From positions 55,628,355 through 55,685,269 of the forward strand of contig NC_087062.1 of the NCBI RefSeq assembly GCF_963678635.1: a DNA stretch of 56,915 nt, read 5' to 3'. The notes below the pieces were generated by a model that saw only the letters and a list, made by a program, of their open reading frames with translations, was not told the origin of the DNA and did no database searches. The DNA comes from Symsagittifera roscoffensis (taxonomy: Eukaryota > Xenacoelomorpha > Acoela > Convolutidae). Of the stretch, positions 23,506 to 35,361 are shown piece by piece (the stretch's first letter is position 1; each line of letters opens with the position of its first letter). The position numbers and the translations under genes are program-made.

Positions 23506-25481
23506 AAAAAGAACAATTTCAAAACATAATCTAAACAGGATACCCATTCTGTGGATGCTTGCTTTCTTCTGCAATTTCCTAGCGTAAATCAGACTGAATA
23601 GCAAGAAATCTTGACTCGATTTTCTAATTACTGAGAAAAATGTTGAAGTTCATTTTCGGAAGACAAAACACAACAAAAAATGTTCCATTGTGGTAATCAA
23701 CTCAAACGCTTCGAGTTTTCTTCGGGGTATCTAAAGTATCAGGAAAATAGCCTGCGCCATAGTTTCTTCTAACACTACGAGTCGGAACAACAATGAGACT
23801 GAAGCAAGATGAATCAAACTATCTGAAAATCCTACCAGTTACCAATCATTTGATATGTTTCATGACTTTTCTACGACTCAGGGTTCAAGACCTTCAATGT
23901 ACAATGAAAAAACAATTTACAGCGGTGCAACTTACAAACCGGTGCAACTCAAAAAGATAGCGCGACTTACTATTTCCGAATAACAGACATCTTAAAAACA
24001 AAGTAATCAGATTTTTAGCTGCGAACTTATCATTTTAATTACCATTATCAAATGTTACTTTAAAAAATACAGATAACTTACCAGTTTAGGTTTTTTCGTC
24101 TTTATTGGAATGTATGGTCGTAATTTTACAAAACAAATAATCAAATGTAAAATATCTCTTTAAATTTGAGCTCAGTACGTCAATAGATTTCAGATGATAT
24201 AGAAACTCCGGTCAAAGTCGAAAATTGTCTGAAGTAGAACAAGCAAGACTGCTCGCAACAAAACAAAATCCTGAATGTTCCGACTGCCCTTCAATTTATT
24301 GATCAAAATTTTTTGAGTATAAATTTCAAATTGTAGAAAAAGAAAGAAAAAAAAAGAAAAAGATTGTTCTCAGTTTTTTAAATTTCATTCCCCCGAAGCA
24401 ATGCAAAAAAAAATTACAATTTATAAGAAGGATTAAATCTCCGCTTACGCGTTAATAGCGCGAATTTTATCGCGGTTAATTGTCCCAAATTGGTCAAAAT
24501 GGCCAAAATGGCAATCTTTAAACCCTCATAACTTTACGAAAAATGATCACAGGTAAAATATCTTTTCAAATTTAAGCTCAAGACAACAATACCTTTTGAA
24601 TGATATAAAAAAATTCCATCAAAAATTGCTAGTTAAAAAGTCGAAGTTTGTCTGAAGAAAAAAAAACCCACCCCGAGCACAAATATTCCGTTACTTTCGT
24701 ATCGAAAGTCGGAACAAAAATAACAATTTCAAAACATAATCTAAACAGGATACCCATTCTGTGGATGCTTGCTTTCTTCTGCAATTTCCTAGCGTAAATC
24801 AGACTGAATAGCAAGAAATCTTGACTCGATTTTCTAATTACTGAGAAAAATGTTGAAGTTCATTTTCGGAAGACAAAACACAACAAAAAATGTTCCATTG
24901 TGGTAATCAACTCAAACGCTTCGAGTTTTCTTCGGGGTACCTAAAGTATCAGGAAAATAGCCTGCGCCATAGTTTCTTCTAACGCTACGAGTCGGAACAA
25001 CAATGAGACTGAAGCAAGATGAATCAAACTATCTGAAAATCCTACCAGTTACCAATCATTTGATATGTTTCATGACTTTTCTACGACTCAGGGTTCAAGA
25101 CCTTCAATGTACAATGAAAAAACAATTTACAGCGGTGCAACTTACAAACCGGTGCAACTCAAAAAGATAGCGCGACTTACTATTTCCGAATAACAGACAT
25201 CTTAAAAACAAAATAATCAGATTTTTAGCTGCGAACTTATCATTTTAATTACCATTATCAAATGTTACTTTAAAAAATACAGATAACTTACCAGTTTAGG
25301 TTTTTTCGTCTTTATTGGAATGTATGGTCGTAATTTTACAAAACAAATAATCAAATGTAAAATATCTCTTTAAATTTGAGCTCAGTACGTCAATAGATTT
25401 CAGATGATATAGAAACTCCGGTCAAAGTCGAAAATTGTCTGAAGTAGAACAAGCAAGACTGCTCGCATCAAAACAAAATCC
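23208..25481. repeat. 1,213 bp tandem duplication running into an assembly gap
   Basis: Unit 1 is 23208-24420. Unit 2 starts at 24421 (both begin TTATAAGAAGGATTAAATC) and continues to the N run at 25482, with only a few differences over more than 1,050 bp. The unit holds most of a family A element plus flanking unique DNA. The last bases before the gap correspond to position 24282 of unit 1, so the rest of unit 2, and possibly more units, lie in the gap. Confidence 0.9.
24242..24715 (-). mobile_element. Family A element, chimeric copy made by the tandem duplication
   Basis: A 3' end of divergent type (AAGACTGCTCGCAACAAAAC, then TGAATGTTCCGACTGCCC) is joined at 24421 to the 5' two-thirds of the element at 22968-23505. 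The joint is where the tandem duplication begins. Confidence 0.7.
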
Positions 25482-25681
25482 NNNNNNNNNNNNNNNNNNN
25501 NNNNNNNNNNNNNNNNNNNNNNNNNNNNNNNNNNNNNNNNNNNNNNNNNNNNNNNNNNNNNNNNNNNNNNNNNNNNNNNNNNNNNNNNNNNNNNNNNNNN
25601 NNNNNNNNNNNNNNNNNNNNNNNNNNNNNNNNNNNNNNNNNNNNNNNNNNNNNNNNNNNNNNNNNNNNNNNNNNNNNNNNN
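25482..25681. other. Assembly gap (200 N)
   Basis: Exactly 200 N, probably a fixed-size placeholder. It lies at the end of the tandem duplication. Confidence 0.99.
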
Positions 25682-26289
25682 AACTTTGATCTTGGCAATC
25701 CAAAACTTGTAGTTAATCAAATTTTTTTGCCTTGCTCAATTAATTTCGACTATTTGAGACTAGTTGAAGGGCAAAAAGAGCTTTCGGGGTTTTGCATGAG
25801 TAACTCATACTAGATGATAATATATCAATTAGAACTCAACATGGTGTGTGAGGGATGATTTGCCAAAATGAGGCAAAATTTCCCGGCAAAATATTTTGAG
25901 AAATCGCTCAAATGATATGAAGACAAATTATTTGTTCGAGATTTTAAAGAAAACCAAAAAAAAATATATAAAGGTTAATTTTTTATTACGATCAATTTTA
26001 CAAAAAAAAACAAACAAACATTTGGCGGCTGAGGGATTGAAGTTGGAATCGTTAAGTTCCCAAATGGGTGTGTTTTCACTAGCCTTACTGCGGCTACTAA
26101 CTTCTCGTTCAATTTATAATAGTTTAAAGACGCGAATTAATTGTGCGTTGCGAGTTCTCCCGCACTTACAATCTCTCATAATTGAAATGAGGCAAACTAA
26201 GGCGTCATAGTAATTCCGTATACAACTCAAAATTTACCACCTTATATTCAAAATATGTCATTCCAAAAATTGTAGTTTGTCTCCATACC
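25682..26289. other. No gene recognised
   Basis: A 104-codon plus frame (25896-26210) is Lys/Leu-rich and has no recognisable domain or splice context. It is probably chance. Confidence 0.35.
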
Positions 26290-26346
26290 AGTAAAAGGTC
26301 AGTGGAAGCCTTCTGGGCTTTGCCCTGATATAAGAACAATCTTGTT
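26290..26346 (+). mobile_element. 3' end of a Helentron-like element
   Basis: A hairpin GGGCTTTGCCC is followed by TGATATAAGAACAATCTTGTT, ending at 26346. A family B element begins at the next base. The rest of this copy was not recognised upstream. Confidence 0.6.
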
Positions 26347-26942
26347 GTTCCGACCATTTGAAAAATGGGCAGAAACCTTGTATTTGGGTGTTTTAGTTTT
26401 TTTTTTTCCACGCAAAATCAGCTACCACAAAAAATCATCGGAGAAAGTCGAGTGATACAAAATAATAAATCCCTAACAGTTGTAAATCGAACGGCATTAA
26501 AAATTTTAAAACTTTTTTCCCAGTGTCGAGAAAAACCGGTTTGAAATTTTTGGTTTTTCGTCTTAATTCGAGCGAATAAAACGAGCGAGCTGTCTCACAA
26601 TAGCTTTTTTTAATGGCTGAAAATCTTATAATAGCTCATTCAAAACGTAAAAACCTAATTTTACTCGAGTAACAGTAGTTTGTTTTTGGGTATTTTATTG
26701 CTTTTTTGTAATCAAAATTTCAAAATTTCAAAAAAACTGCAAAAAATTTGAAAAAATTTTGAATTTTTTTTTGTTTTTCAAAGCAATTTTTTCTACAAAT
26801 GAGTGTCTAATATGCCTAATTTCTACTTTTTGGCTCAGCTCTTTTTATCACACCACGCCAAAAAAACGACACTAATTTAAAAAAAAAAATTGTTGTATTT
26901 GATTAAAACTATGGTCTTTCGCAGTTACCGGCTATCCTTGTT
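26347..26942 (+). mobile_element. Helentron-like family B element
   Basis: It starts GTTCCGACCATTTGAAAAATG (inner hairpin CCATTT/AAATGG) and ends near GCAGTTACCGGCTATCCTTG then TT. About 596 bp. The 5' block through CGCAAAATCAG matches 42678-42765. Confidence 0.65.
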
Positions 26943-28551
26943 ATTATTAAGATATAATTGATGCTACAATATTTTTTAGAGGTAATCATGTTAGCCTTAA
27001 AACTTGTTTTTTTTTTGTTTTTGATATTTTAGGAAAATTGATATTTTCTTAAAAGCTAACTATGGTAATAAGATAATTAGCCTCTCAATTCGGGGTCAAT
27101 TTAGAATCTATTCCATTTACTTTACAAAGCGAGTACCAAGTGTAAACAAAAATAAGCCATTGCCAAGAAAATGTGTCAAAAAATTTGGATTTATTTTTGT
27201 ATATAGCATCAAAGAGAACAAATATTTGATAGTTTATGAAAAAAATATTTAGGGTCAGGCAAACTTAAACCATTTTCAAAGAAAAATCAAAAATTTTGGA
27301 TTATTTAAGTTCTCCAAACGTTGTATAACTCAAAGAAAAATTTGCTCCCGAAATGTTGCTAGATTTTTGGAGAATTTTCAAAGTAGACTATACTTTCAGA
27401 CATGTCACCAACATCAATTTCAACAACTCAAAGCCCCCTTAGCAATTTACTAAGAAAAAATCGGGACCATTGATCTGTGAGATTGCGTCACTTTGCTATT
27501 TATTGAAATGTACCTTGATAAATTATACAAGCAAAAATTATAGTTGCCATCGCGGATCCACTTCTAGGAAAATTAGCCAGGGTGGCAACATAAGCCTGCT
27601 TTGAAGCTTTTGATTTATAGGACCATTTATGAAGTAGAAAACGACTTCGGAGCTATTTCATTCCTGAAAACTTAAGTTTATCGAGTCGCGAATCAGTTCT
27701 TGATCAAAGATAGTTTTATCTCAAAATCCAAAGTACTTGCGAAATCTACCTGGTTTTCGGGGGCGTTTAGGTATATTTAGAAGCATAAAAGGATAGAATT
27801 TATGGTAGCAACAATAACAAATCGGGGCCTTAAATTTGCTTTTATCGCATTTTATTGACTCTGCCGATATGCGTTAATGCAACAATGATCTTTTTATAGT
27901 GAATGAAACACGAAAGGTGTTGCTTGTTCATATTTGAGGCAGTAAAAGGGCTCTATTTTCAAACAGTTCATTAATTCGGCTGAAGGTATGAGCGATGTTT
28001 TAAACCTACAGAGATCATATTTGAAATTTAATCGACCCCCATGAAGGAAAAACCCGTAAAACAGCTTTTGATCATTTCAGAGGGTAAAAAATAATTCAAT
28101 GGTTATATTCAGTTCAAGTGATTACAAACAATCGAGTCGCCCATAATTTTTCTTTTTAATTCTGGGTCATAAACCATTCATTACACAATAGATTAACTTT
28201 GAGGTCGAAATAGATGTGATCAGCCTTTGCTACAAATCAGCTCCACGGGCTAAGGTTTTACGACACTAAGGATTGTCAAAAACAAACACGACAGGGAGGG
28301 ATCTAATACTTTCTTGAGGCGGGCGCGGGTGACTTTCATAAGGTGGACTATTTTCTCGGTCGAACAAATTGATTTTCTAGCTTTCTAAAGACTCTACTTA
28401 GCCGAAAACTTCTGCGTATGCCATGTTTGGGTTTCGTAAAAGTTTTGACCGAAGCGTTGTGCATTTTTAACCTCCCCCAAAAAATAGTTTTTAGTTCCGT
28501 CAAGAGTTTTTGCGGTAAAAACAGCCACTGAAGTTTGGCGTGTTCACTAAC
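26943..28551. other. Presumed intron 2 or 3' flank of the Cys-loop receptor gene
   Basis: It should contain the receptor's next exon if introns are short. I looked for the C-x-M...F/Y-P-x-D-x-Q-x-C pattern on the minus strand and did not see it. No repeat family was recognised. Confidence 0.4.
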
Positions 28552-28741
28552 CTTTCGGTTAAAAGACACGGTGCCATCGTTGGAGATTTCCATGAACTGC
28601 GCGTTGCGATCAAAAGTCACCGCCTTGACCAGGTAGAAATAGCTGTCGGGGTACCAGAATTTTTCAGATGTTATTCCTGGTAGCTTCACAGTGTTGAAAG
28701 GCGACCGCCATTTCGGCTCGTACTTTGGCATCCCCACGTAT
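28552..28741 (-). CDS. Cys-loop ligand-gated ion channel subunit, coding exon 2 (ligand-binding loop A region)
   Basis: Seen: the acceptor TGTTGTTAG precedes the exon and the donor AAG/GTTAGT follows it. The exon adds 63 codons (residues 116-178) in frame with exon 1. It contains W-R-S-P-F, then LPGITSEKFWYPDSYF (loop A, the family's WxPD motif at residues 144-147), then ISNDGTVSFNRK, the strand that normally precedes the Cys-loop exon. Splicing is phase 2 into this exon and phase 0 out of it. The next exon should carry the C-x13-C loop and then four membrane helices. I did not find it between this exon and the left edge of the window. Either the introns are very long, the exon is too diverged to recognise by eye, or the gene is broken. 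The intron between exons 1 and 2 (28742-29306) holds a hAT-type MITE. Confidence 0.85.
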
Positions 28742-29306
28742 CTAACAACATGGATCCTATATTTGAAAGTGAGTCAGACTCGGGCAATGTTTTCGTCATT
28801 TCAATTAGGGGCGGATGTTGGATTTTTTTCGAGGGGGTTTTTCAAAAAAAATCTCGAAAATTTCGTAGACATTTTATTTTTTTAGATCAATCAAATTGGT
28901 TTTCCTAGCGCTCCCAGAACGCATTTTGGTAAAACTTTCTGCCCCTCAGGCAATTTTTTGACGAAGAAAGCTAAAAAAGGCGTTTATAGGCCCTTTTTGG
29001 AAACTGTTGACCAAAAAATTGTTTTTTTTTTCGGTGCGCGCTACCCACTCAAAATTAGTATAAATTTTAGATTCAGTCAGCCAAAAAACGATATCTCAAA
29101 ACAATACAAAGCGTCCCTTTGGGTCGACAGAGGTCCCTAAATCCGCTACTGATTTCCATATTGAATGAAGCCTCAAATGTTACAATGCACAAACTCATGA
29201 TTTTTCAACAATTTACCTAATGATTCATAAAAAATTTAATGTGCATTTGAAGCTAAATTTCCAGCTTTGAAGCTAAGTTTATAATGATTTTTTTGAAGTT
29301 CTCTAC
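28742..29306 (-). other. Intron 1 of the Cys-loop receptor gene
   Basis: The donor GTAGAG is at 29306 and the acceptor TTAG ends at 28742, giving an intron of 565 bp. About 60% of it is a single hAT-type MITE copy (28806-29151), so much of the intron length comes from a transposon insertion. Confidence 0.8.
28798..29159 (-). mobile_element. hAT-type MITE inside the receptor intron
   Basis: The element is 28806-29151 (346 bp): start AGGGGCGGATGTTGGATTTT, end CCCTAAATCCGCTACTG. It is flanked by ATTTCAAT (28798-28805) and ATTTCCAT (29152-29159), a target duplication with one mismatch. It has the same orientation as the copy at 47994 and is older and shorter. Confidence 0.8.
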
Positions 29307-29650
29307 CTGGAGTCACGCCAGTTTTCAATCATGTAAAAATCCAGAGTAACGTCGCTGGAAACATCGCGAAGACTTTCCAGGTACAACATGACGTTCACAG
29401 ACACCGGCCGATTGTTCCCGTCAGCAGGCAAAGATTTCACGGCCCATCTGGCAAACATGGACTCGTCATCGGCACTTAGGTTATAGCCGAACTCTGGCAA
29501 GTCGTTTTCTAACGAGGCCCGAGTCGTTTCACCATTTATATCGCCGATTGATAAGCTCTCAGCAAAAAGTGAAGTTCCAGAACGCCATTTGATGTTTTTT
29601 ATTTGCGTTATAAACAAAACAAAAGACAACAAACTTCCAGCTGAGCTCAT
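29307..29650 (-). CDS. Cys-loop ligand-gated ion channel subunit, coding exon 1 (signal peptide and N-terminal ligand-binding domain)
   Basis: Seen: the frame opens with ATG at 29650. Residues 5-18 are hydrophobic and fit a signal peptide. Residues 82-94 (PVSVNVMLYLESL) and 96-115, ending in ENWRDSR, match the start of the extracellular domain of GABA-A/glycine-type receptors, where a proline-led beta strand is followed by a strand ending in W-R-D-x-R. The exon ends CCAG/GTAGAG, a good GT donor, leaving a codon split after two bases (AG). Exon 2 supplies the A, restoring Arg115. Known: these subunits form pentameric transmitter-gated channels in the plasma membrane. Inference: the subunit is anion-channel-like (GABA/Gly class), but the selectivity-determining M2 segment is not visible, so ligand and ion are undetermined. 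No upstream exon is needed for a complete start; a 5' UTR intron cannot be excluded. Confidence 0.85.
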
Positions 29651-30374
29651 TATTATTTTTGATTAGTGTGACTCTTCTTAAGACGAAAAGTTATAATTTG
29701 AAGGTGTGTTTTCTATAAGTAATTGGTTTTGAACAGATTACAATCACTTGTCTTTAGAAAAGTATAAAACAAATGACAATGTCCAACTGTAACTGCAGAG
29801 TATTCGAATGCTAAAAAATGACAGCAAGCACAATAATGATGGAATTGGTAGGTACTTCATATTTATAAAGCATTTGTGTAATTTTTCAATGAATAATGTT
29901 TGCTTAAATGATTTATCGACTATGCCGGTGAAAGGAATCGAAATTATACCAAGCCTCTGGTAAATGCCAAAAAGGATCGTCCATAATTTCCGCTGGATGA
30001 ATTCCTAATGCGCCTATCTGATTGGCTGAAAATGGGATTAATTCAACAATTTTGTCTATTTTCAGGTGTTTCTATATGTACAAAGCAGAGCAGAAGAGGC
30101 ACAAATTATGCGTCGATGAACTATTAAAAGTAAAATAATAAAAATATTTTATCGATGTCGGTGAATAAAAGCCACTTTTACCACAGATCTGTTTTATGGC
30201 CTATAATTATTAACTTTGAAGAGCTCTTCATCGTTTAATCACAAACGCTTGGTCAAAAAAGGTGGCCCATTTGCCGACAAAGATCGTAATTTCACGTGTG
30301 CTACAATAACAAACAAAACATTTTTTAGTGAATTCTAAAACATTTTTAACTGTAATTTTATACTTACTTAGAGC
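29651..30374. other. 5' flank of the Cys-loop receptor gene
   Basis: AT-rich. A promoter cannot be defined by eye; no clear TATA-box arrangement upstream of 29650 on the minus strand. Confidence 0.35.
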
Positions 30375-30418
30375 ATAGTATGGTAGGCCATAGTATGGTA
30401 GGTCATAGTATGGTATCA
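30375..30418 (+). repeat. Three tandem copies of a CATAGTATGGTAGG unit
   Basis: GCATAGTATGGTAGG, CCATAGTATGGTAGG and TCATAGTATGGTATC occur in direct succession, about 15 bp each. Confidence 0.8.
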
Positions 30419-30467
30419 GGATAAAGAACTATAAACCGAAATATGAAAAAACTTGACGGGTTAAACT

Positions 30468-30600
30468 AAGATGGGGGGGGGGGGGTTAATCGATTGTAAT
30501 GGATTTTTTCGAGAGGTTAGTCATGAAATAGACAACTTTTTTTTCAAAGTTATCGCATTTCCTGTTTAGTGCAGTTGCTACGTATTAGGTTTTTAGGCTT
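30468..30600 (+). repeat. Fragment related to the 6.64-7.40 kb foldback element
   Basis: A G-run is followed by TTAATCGATTGTAATGGATT and later GCATTTCCTGTTTAGTGCAG and TTGCTACGTATTA. The last two blocks match CATTTCCTGTTTCGCGCAG and TTGCTACGTATTA at about 6864-6893. Confidence 0.6.
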
Positions 30601-30649
30601 CAGAAAATGTTGCATTTCACTTTTCAATCTTTATAATTTGGTCTTATAT

Positions 30650-30785
30650 ACCCCGTTTACTCCTTCCCTGTTTACCCCCCCCCCCCCCCTCCCGTTTTTC
30701 TCCCTGTTTGCAACCCCCCCGGTTTTCCTTCCTGTTTACCCTTAACCCCCCCGGTTTTCCTCCCTGTTTACATCCCCCCGTTTAA
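30650..30785 (+). repeat. C-rich minisatellite
   Basis: About four or five units built from CCCTGTTTAC or CCTGTTTGC plus a run of seven or more C and GGTTTTCCT(T/C). The C-runs could form i-motifs, with G-quadruplexes on the other strand. Confidence 0.8.
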
Positions 30786-30824
30786 GCAAATTTTTGTAAA
30801 TGCTCCGATTTGAAAGTTTTTTAT

Positions 30825-31621
30825 TGTTCTGACTTTCGAAGAAAACGGAATATTTATGGCTGGCAAGTTTTTTTATTCAGTCAATTTTTGGCAATCAAAA
30901 TAGTTTTGAACAAAAAAAATTTATACGCCATAGAAGATATTGACTCTCCGATATCAAATGTATTTTAGAAGATATTTAACCTCGTAAATCAAATTAACCA
31001 AGTTCTGGTAGTTTGATAATTGCCAATTTGGCCATTGAGGTTATCGATGGCGTCACTCACGATGAAGGAAACGAGTGTTAAACATTTTTGCTCATTCATT
31101 TTCAGCCAATCATAATTGAGCATTCAATAACCCCAAAAAATCGCAAAAATCTCAAAGTAAGCAAATACTTTCAAGCCCTTTATTTTAATACTGATCGATT
31201 AAGAAAATAGCAGATTGCAGATACATTTGTTTTCAAGCCTTGGCAGATCAAAGAAACATTGCACAAAAAACTCAATTTTTCACAATTAGGCGATTTTGAA
31301 AATTTGAAAACAAAACGCTAATATTATTGATTTTGTGCAGACTGTGCTTGCTTTATTTCTAGTTCTACTAATTTTTATTTTCTTTCACTGCAAAAACCAT
31401 TCAGCAAATAGGAATAGGAGCTTCTAATGATTCATCATGAGAATAACCCCCGAGGCTAGCTAATTGATCGTGTTATTTTTGTACGACTCAATTTATCTCA
31501 TTTCTTTGATATTGTCCAAAAGTTTTTCTTTTTCCAACTTTTTTTCGCAAAAAGTACTTGATATGGATTAAGGGTAGACGGTACATTCAGGGCTTTGTTC
31601 TGATATACGAGCAGTTTTGTT
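30825..31621 (+). mobile_element. Helentron-like family C element
   Basis: It begins GTTCTGACTTTCGAAGAAAA then CGGAATATTTATGGCTGGC, and ends GGTACATTCAGGGCTTTG, TTCTGATATACGAGCAG and TTTTGTT. At about 797 bp it is longer than families A and B. The ATACGCC, GATATTGACTC and CCAATTTGGCCA blocks recur in the degenerate minus copy at 10410-10870. Confidence 0.6.
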
Positions 31622-32905
31622 ACTGTTTAGAGCTGTTTCATTTATTGTAAAGGGAAAATCATTACTTTCAAATATCTCTATTATAAGCAACATTTCCTGT
31701 AGATATATTTAAAAGCCCGATAAATGAATTAGCTGATCCCTTGAAAACGCCTTGAATAGCGAATGAACTAAACCAACCCTTGCCTTATAATTAATGTGAT
31801 TTTGAACGCATGAAAAAGGTAGCCTGTGGGTGAGCAAGTAGCAGAGAACATTTTTTTCTCTAACTATAATATAAAAAGTAATGCAAATTTGAAAAAAAAA
31901 GATAAATATTTGATAACTGAACAACTTTTGCCGGTTGCAGGACAAGTAGCCCAAAAATGTTCAGATTACAATGATTTCTGTGAATAAATTCTAAAACAGG
32001 GAAAAAACAATAAAAAAATTTAAAAATGAGCTTTTAATCATTATTTTAATAATCAAGAATTGCAGTAAAAACAAACTAATGTCATCAAGTGTTGTAAAGT
32101 TTTGTCAAAAAATTGGAAAACTTTGATTTTTGATCTTTTAAAACTTTTTTTGGTTCCAAATATCTTCTTAGCTAGTTACACGACATGATTTTGAAAAAAA
32201 AAATTAGAATGTGAAAATGCGCAGAGCAAGCTGCTGATAAAATTGGAATTCGAATTGCAGCTATTACATATAAATTTTAAAGAAAAGCAATGTGATTTAT
32301 CATTCAACTATGTTTGATTTTTTTTTGGGGGGGGGGGGGTTCGAAAGATGAACAAATGTTCAAAAAACTGAACCCTGAATTTTTATCGTGCGTGAACGTA
32401 AAGTGGAGCAGTTTTAGAATTTTTTAAAAAAAGATAGAAATTAAAGGAAATTTTAAACAAACTGTTATGAGGTTTTTTACCTAGAACGTTGAGTAAAGAA
32501 TTGAAGCTTCAAAGTGAAGTAATTGGCATCTAATAACGAAGGATCAATTGAACAAGCTCACCTCCCATTTCCGCGTGCGGGTAGATAGCTCAATAAATAC
32601 TTGAAGTATGTTTATAATCACTTGAAGTTTCTTTTTGAATTTGGTTGAAATCATGCGCTAGGTTTTCCAAAGAATGAGGAATATAAAAATCACAATATTT
32701 TTCAAAAAATAGTTTCAGAGTAAAAAAACCAATTGGTCATATATTCAGTCGGCTTTTTTAAAAATAATTAGAAATTTAGCAAAAACGTACATTTTAATGG
32801 TTTTGAAGGGGAAAATTTCTGGAACTGAGATACGAAATTAGAGAGCAATTAGCCCTGGTAGTTTGCTTTCTTTGAGACAATGATCGCCCGAACATAGAAA
32901 AAATA
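31622..32905. other. No gene recognised
   Basis: AT-rich. A run of 13 G at about 32327-32339 is the only notable simple-sequence tract. Confidence 0.4.
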
Positions 32906-33038
32906 GAAAAGTATTAGAATTACATAAAAAAGTATTAAATAAAAAGTATTAAATAACAAAAGTATGAAAAGTATTACATAGAAAAGTATTACAAAAAAAG
33001 TATTAAATAAAAAAAGTATGAAAAGTATTACATAAAAA
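32906..33038 (+). repeat. AAAAGTATTAAAT-type tandem repeat
   Basis: About nine imperfect 12-15 bp units of the type AAAAGTATTA(C/A)AT(A) in succession. Confidence 0.85.
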
Positions 33039-33152
33039 ACGTCAGTCTATCACTGGAAAGTTATAAGAGATTAACTCCTCAAAATTGGTAAACTTAGAAA
33101 ATTTTGAAAACACAACAACTGAACAAATAGAAATAACGGGTGAAACGTTTTT

Positions 33153-33689
33153 GTTCCGACTTTCGATACGAAAGTAACGGAATATTTGTGCTCGGGGTGG
33201 GTTTTTTTTTTTCTTCAGACAAACTTCGACTTTTTAACTAGCCATTTTTGACGGAATTTTTAAATATCATTCAAAAAGTATTGTTGTCTTGAGCTTAAAT
33301 TTGAAAAGATATTTCACCTGTGATCATTTTTCGTAAAGTTATGGGGGTTTAAAGATTGCCAATTTGGCCAATTTGGGACAATTAACGCGCGATATATTTC
33401 GCACTATTAACGCGTAAGCGGAGATTTAATCCGTCTTAGAAATTGTTCCAAATTGGTTGGAAGAAGGTTATTTGCCATAATTGATTTGTGCCAAGGAGCG
33501 AAATCTATCCTTTTGTACTTTATATGGCGTGTGGGGGGGATGATTTTGTTTTAAAAAAATTCAAATTTTAGAAAAAAAAAATTTCATTTTATTTTATTAC
33601 ATTTTATTTTTATAGGTTATTACTGCTCCTTAAACGTTCAAAGGCAATCGGAACATTCAGGGCTTCGCCCTGATACGAGCAGTCTTGTT
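33153..33689 (+). mobile_element. Helentron-like family A element, complete copy
   Basis: It runs from GTTCCGACTTTCGATACGA to CAGGGCTTCGCCCTG and ATACGAGCAGTCTTGTT, 537 bp. It is one of the best-preserved copies. Confidence 0.88.
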
Positions 33690-35361
33690 TAAATTTCAAT
33701 CTCATTGGATTTTTTTTCAATTGAGTCTTACAAAAATTTGTCTAGAAAAAGCACATTAAGCACGAATATTCCGTCAATTTTTCCGCAAAAGAAAAAAGAT
33801 TTTTTTTTGTATTCAACTTCAGAAGTCAATTTGGAATAGTTTGCGGCCCCTGATTTCTCGAAAAGATGCACTTATAAATTGTTTTGTATGTTCAGTAGTA
33901 GCTCCGCAAAATATTGCCACCAACCAAAGAATATAATTAAAATTAGACAATTTTGAGCAAAAAAGCTTACCTATGAAAGTTGAAATTTAACCACGATTTT
34001 CTCATTTAAGAACGGTTAGAGTAGCAATAAATCAGACGGGGAGTGGCTCTTTGCGTTCTCAATTAGTGCAACAAACAGAGTGTTTGAGTCTTCACATTTC
34101 ACATTTTGATTTTAGTATATAATAATCTGGTAACCAGTTTAAATGATTGTTTAAAAATTTACTGATGCTTACCATCGTATACGTATAACAATCAGTATAA
34201 ATATATAGATGTGGAGTTATGGTATGACAGTTCATAGTCATTTTTCCTCATCTTTAGGTCTTCTCTTGTTTTACCGCTAATAATGTGTGGTTTAGTTTTC
34301 TGCGTTGATCTGCGTCAAAACACTGAACTAGTTTTTTGGTACCTGGTTTTTAACTGCAGATGTCAATGTCATCAGCCAAAAAAACCATACCAATAATTCT
34401 TGGCACTGAGATAACTTTGTTTTTGGCTTCAAATTTGTTTTTGGATGAAGGAGGTGTTTGGATTCAATACTCGATGGAAAACTTTTTTAAGATCTCAGCT
34501 TTGAGACTCTGCAAACGTTCTTTGAAGGACTAAAAATTGACGGGAACTCAAAATCCTGCCCTACTCCAGGGTTAAATTCCAGGTGGTCGGATTGTTTTTT
34601 AATCACCTATTAAAACACTAAAATAATCTAATAAAGACGCGTGCTTAGAAACTTAGACAGATTTATGATGACACTAAAATAGCCAATCAAAGACACGCGC
34701 TTAGAAAGCTTAGACGAGCCATTAAAAACTGTCAAAAACGCACTTTGAAGACTGAATTTGAGCATTTTGCACATCGATTGAGCTGATTTAACCAGGATCA
34801 AGTTTGCATTAAATTTCATGAGAAAAAGTGTATTTTACTTTACAAACATAATCATAAAAATTATTTGGAAAAATGGTCTGCTTTTTGGTGTCAATGTTTG
34901 CAAAGCTATCTGCTTACTGCTATTTTAGGCACTTTATTTGAGGCACTTTATTTGAGGCACTTTAATGTACAGCGCGAACAATCAGGGTTCTTGTTTTGAT
35001 ATAAGTAGGCCTAATTACATTGGGGTCTTTTCTGTTGTATGGCCCAAAAGATGTTTCGTTTTGGTTATTTTGAAAGTTTGATCTTCAGGCTCGAATTTGA
35101 TTAGGTGGGTTTCAGATCAGTGAAAAGAAACCTCAGCCCAGTAAGCTTCTGTTTTCAATAAAAACAGAAGCTTAAGAAACAGTTTGATAATTTAGGCCGT
35201 ATAACAGAAAAAACTTTTAGGTTGCATGCTTTCTGCTTTGAAGCCAAGTTTTTTAAATAATAGTTATGAAGAAAGAATACAGAGAGAAAAATGGGAACCA
35301 GGAAGTTGGACAACCGTAAAAACGGAATTAAGACAATAACTTTTTATGAATTTGGACAATA
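33690..35361. other. No gene recognised
   Basis: AT-rich. At 34928-34970, TTTGAGGCACTTTA is repeated in tandem (three partial units). No coding frame is convincing. Confidence 0.4.

Noticed and set aside
23407-24814. Two near-identical minus frames (MLFSLIYARKLQKKA...)
   Set aside because: They are the same non-coding segment in the two units of the tandem duplication, running into a family A element.
25400-25720. Long open frames across the N run
   Set aside because: They are open only because N codons cannot be stops.
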